The notes under the pieces: generated by a model | What the model saw: the letters and a program-made list of their open reading frames with translations, nothing else | Told to the model about the DNA's origin: nothing | Databases searched by the model: none | NCBI GenBank assembly: GCA_025403435.1 | Contig: CM046332.1 | Location: 8,363,903 to 8,427,902, forward strand | Length of the DNA stretch: 64,000 nucleotides | DNA from: Artocarpus heterophyllus | Lineage: Eukaryota > Streptophyta > Magnoliopsida > Rosales > Moraceae | Reading direction: 5' to 3' | Translations under genes and position numbers: made by a program | In this document: positions 61,852 through 64,000 of the stretch, one piece after another | How the letters are laid out: every line of letters begins with the position of its first letter | Numbering within the stretch: the stretch's first letter is position 1

Positions 61852-62264
61852 TTAGAATAAATGCAGATACATAGATCTCATGTCATCTTCACGTTCCCAT
61901 GTGGCTTCTTCGACTTGCTGATTTTGCCATAATACCTTGACTAATGGAATTTCTTTATTCCTCAAGGTCTTGGTTTTCCGATCGAGTATCTTCATTGGCT
62001 TTTCTTCATAACTTAAGTCTTCTCGTATCTCGATCACTTGTGGCTCAATCACATGCGTAGGGTCCAGAACATACTTCTTGAGCATGGAGACATGAAATAC
62101 ATTGTGCATTGCGGACATCTCAGAAGGCAACTTCAGCTGATAAGCTACTTTGCCTATTCAGTTTCACAACTTCATAAGGACCGATGAATCTTGGACTTAA
62201 CTTGCTTTTCTTCCTAAATTTCATGACTCTTTCATTGGTGCAACTTTCAGAAACACATATTCGC
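61852..62264 (-). pseudogene. Gypsy E, residual integrase C-terminus/chromodomain-like end
   Basis: On the minus strand it reads GEYVFLKVAPMKES, then after a frameshift the end of integrase (MPSEMSAMHNVFHVSMLKK, EEATWEREDDMRSM). It corresponds to D 56576-56986. It is joined directly to gag at 62265-62268. Confidence 0.85.
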
Positions 62265-63304
62265 CCACAAATGAAACATTGGTTTGTTCCCAAGCGGCAT
62301 TCCCCTGGATGCTTCTTTCCACATTTGGCATATTGTTGAAATCGCCTGTTATTGTTGTTAGGCTGACCATCATTGTGCCTCTTGTTGTCTTGACCCTGTT
62401 GGTTTTGAGGATTACCTTTCCTCTTGTTATTCCTCTAGTTCTGGTTGTTGTTGTTGCTGCTGTTGTCGTTGTTGTTGTTGTTTCTGTGGGGAGGGCGGTT
62501 CTGGTTGCTTGCATTGCTGGCCTGTTGGCTGGGCTAAGGCTGGTTCCTTCTTAACTTGGACAAATGAAACTCAGCACGTTGAGCCCTCATGACAACCTGT
62601 TCTTGAGTCCTGGGTGGACTTGCCCCATCAATGATTGCAACAATATCTGGTCTAAGGGCTCTAATCAATCTTCTGACCCTTTCACCTTCATTCATAACCA
62701 TTCCTGGACGTAGACGAGCAAGCTGGTCAAACTTTGTCACTACATCAGTGACTGACATATCCCCCTAGCATAAGCCCTCGAACTCCTCGTAATGCTTCCT
62801 TGTAACATTCATGTGGAAGAACTTCGTGTTAAATTCATGAACGAAGTCAGCTCAGGTCATCTCTTCAACATTCCTACTCTGTTCGATGCCATCCCACCAT
62901 ATCCTGGCCTCCATAGTGAGGCAGTACGATGCACAGATGACCTTTTCATTGTCCATGAAATCCATGAGTCGTAAGGTGGCCTCAATCATCTTTAACCATC
63001 TTTTAACTACTAGCGGATCCTTAGAACCTTCGATATCCGTTGGCTTAACTCTCGTCCATCTGACCAGTAGGGGTTCCTGATAGGCCGTTCCTGGTTCAGC
63101 AGCAGTTATTGGAACTTCGTTTACTTGTGGCTGCGGAGGAAGAGGAGGCACATCATTACCTCGTTGGTCATCATTCTGGCAGTTGGCCCTTAACGCAGCA
63201 ATTTCCCTTCGTTGCTCCTCAAGTTGCCTCTGCAACTCAGCGATCATTGTCATGAGTCTTTCGTTGGTTTGGATGTGAGTCTGTATTCTTCTATGGCCGT
63301 CCAT
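62265..63304 (-). pseudogene. Gypsy E gag, partial
   Basis: The minus-strand ATG at 63304 opens 150 codons (MDGHRRIQTHIQ to RNVEEMT). These include an N-terminal coiled-coil-like stretch rich in Glu/Gln/Leu (IAELQRQLEEQRREIAALR) and the conserved capsid residues ASYCLTMEARIWWDGIEQS. TGA then stops it near 62854. The remainder (MSVTDVVTKFDQLARL) continues in another frame to the zinc-knuckle region, and the second knuckle is cut in half by the deletion junction. It keeps Gln where D has a TAG stop, so it retains an earlier state of that site. Confidence 0.88.
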
Positions 63305-63521
63305 CGTAAATTTCCTAAAAGAGTTAGGAACTTTAGAAATAATCTTCCAATTACGAGACAGGTTTTCACTACTGGATCGTTAATCATTAAACATTTAAAC
63401 CTTAATCTTATCATCATACTTGCATCAATAAATCTAACATCATAACATACTTACTTGGAGGACTTGGATTGACGTGTGGCGATATGAATTGTAATCGAAA
63501 AATCGCTCTTATAGCAAAGCC

Positions 63522-64000
63522 TAAAACGCCCCTTTTTAGGACGTAACAGATGTCGTTACATTTCTTACATTCTTACTTATTTAACTCAAAACATATATAT
63601 GAATACAAAACTTAAACGATACTTTAATTGTAAAAGTAATTAAACATATTTAACCAGGATCCATTCATACTTTTTTTTTATAACTTAACATTGTAAAATC
63701 ACATTGCTAAACTCATTCCATGTCATAATTTATTCAATTAAACTTTAAATTAATCATGAAGTTATTTTAATAATATAGGTATACCAAGTTGTAAAATCAG
63801 GACTTATAAAAACATCCCATCAAATTTCATTAATCATCACATTATTTAAAGTTTACTTACTCCCACAATTCGGCAGGCTGAACTTGGGACTTCGATAGGC
63901 CGAACAAGGTCGACAAGCCGGAACTTCACAATCGGCAGGCCGATAGAGGCTCTATAAATCTGGCTTAAAAGCTCATCATTGTCCAGCAGGCCGAAAACGT
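63522..64000 (-). repeat. 5' LTR of Gypsy E (reverse), truncated by window end
   Basis: Matches 58931-59410 from its inner boundary near 63522 (TAAAACGCCCC on the plus strand). The adjoining primer site (complement of 63500-63521) is diverged. Base 64000 falls inside its second motif array. Confidence 0.85.
63870..64000. repeat. Dyad-motif array of E 5' LTR (cut by window end)
   Basis: Cores TCGGCAGGCTGA at 63870, TCGATAGGCCGA near 63892, a TCGACAAGCCGG-type core near 63910, TCGGCAGGCCGA near 63932, and a last one near 63985. More cores are present than at 59279-59410. Confidence 0.8.

Larger units (their letters stand above)
58931..64000 (-). mobile_element. Gypsy element E, reverse, pol-deleted, continues past window end
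   Basis: Minus-strand order from the right: 5' LTR (from 63522, cut by the window end), primer-binding region, gag, a fusion to the last part of integrase, purine tract, 3' LTR (58931-61815). It lies inside the 3' LTR of D. Against D it lacks everything between 53395 and 56575, about 3.2 kb, so it is a non-autonomous derivative that kept LTRs and part of gag. Confidence 0.88.

Overview
This window is plant nuclear DNA, most likely from a flowering plant. It is AT-rich, packed with LTR retrotransposons of both plant superfamilies (Ty1/Copia and Ty3/Gypsy), and carries one clearly intact host gene split into many short exons with GT-AG introns. Nothing prokaryotic, no CRISPR array, and no tRNA or rRNA gene was seen. 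The species cannot be named from the sequence alone.

Layout. 1-16847: a decayed Copia element (A; its 5' LTR lies left of the window) is interrupted inside its integrase region by a complete, very young Copia element of the same family (B, 3094-12786). B has two 2035-bp LTRs, a 5-bp target duplication GATAT and one open 1317-codon gag-pol. A itself sits in a reverse-oriented Gypsy-type LTR remnant (G, 16853-18325). 18326-22332 is non-coding and holds a small dyad-symmetric tandem repeat. 22338-31330: an old, complete but badly decayed Gypsy element (C) with 2.4-kb LTRs and target duplication CTACA. 31336-32850: flank and promoter region. 32851-40481: the mitochondrial citrate synthase gene, 19 coding exons, 473 residues. 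40482-47340: intergenic DNA with a broken copy of a gene for a plastid-type membrane protein and a LINE 3' end. 47340-64000: three related Gypsy elements in alternating orientation: reverse fragment F, forward element D (defective gag-pol), and reverse element E, which lies inside D's 3' LTR, has lost all of pol and runs off the window.

How the parts work together. Only citrate synthase is a working host gene. Copia B is the only element that still looks able to move; the others are relics at different stages of decay (premature stops, internal deletions, nested insertions).

The most unusual signal is a short GC-rich motif with dyad symmetry, TCGGC-AG-GCCGA (or its complement), arranged in arrays with a period of about 21-22 bp and variable 9-10-bp spacers. 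Such arrays occur in every LTR family recognised here: Copia LTRs, the Copia 5' leader, the LTRs of Gypsy C, both ends of the D/E LTRs, and G. One module shared by unrelated retroelements, at a spacing of two helical turns, is the best candidate here for something not yet described.
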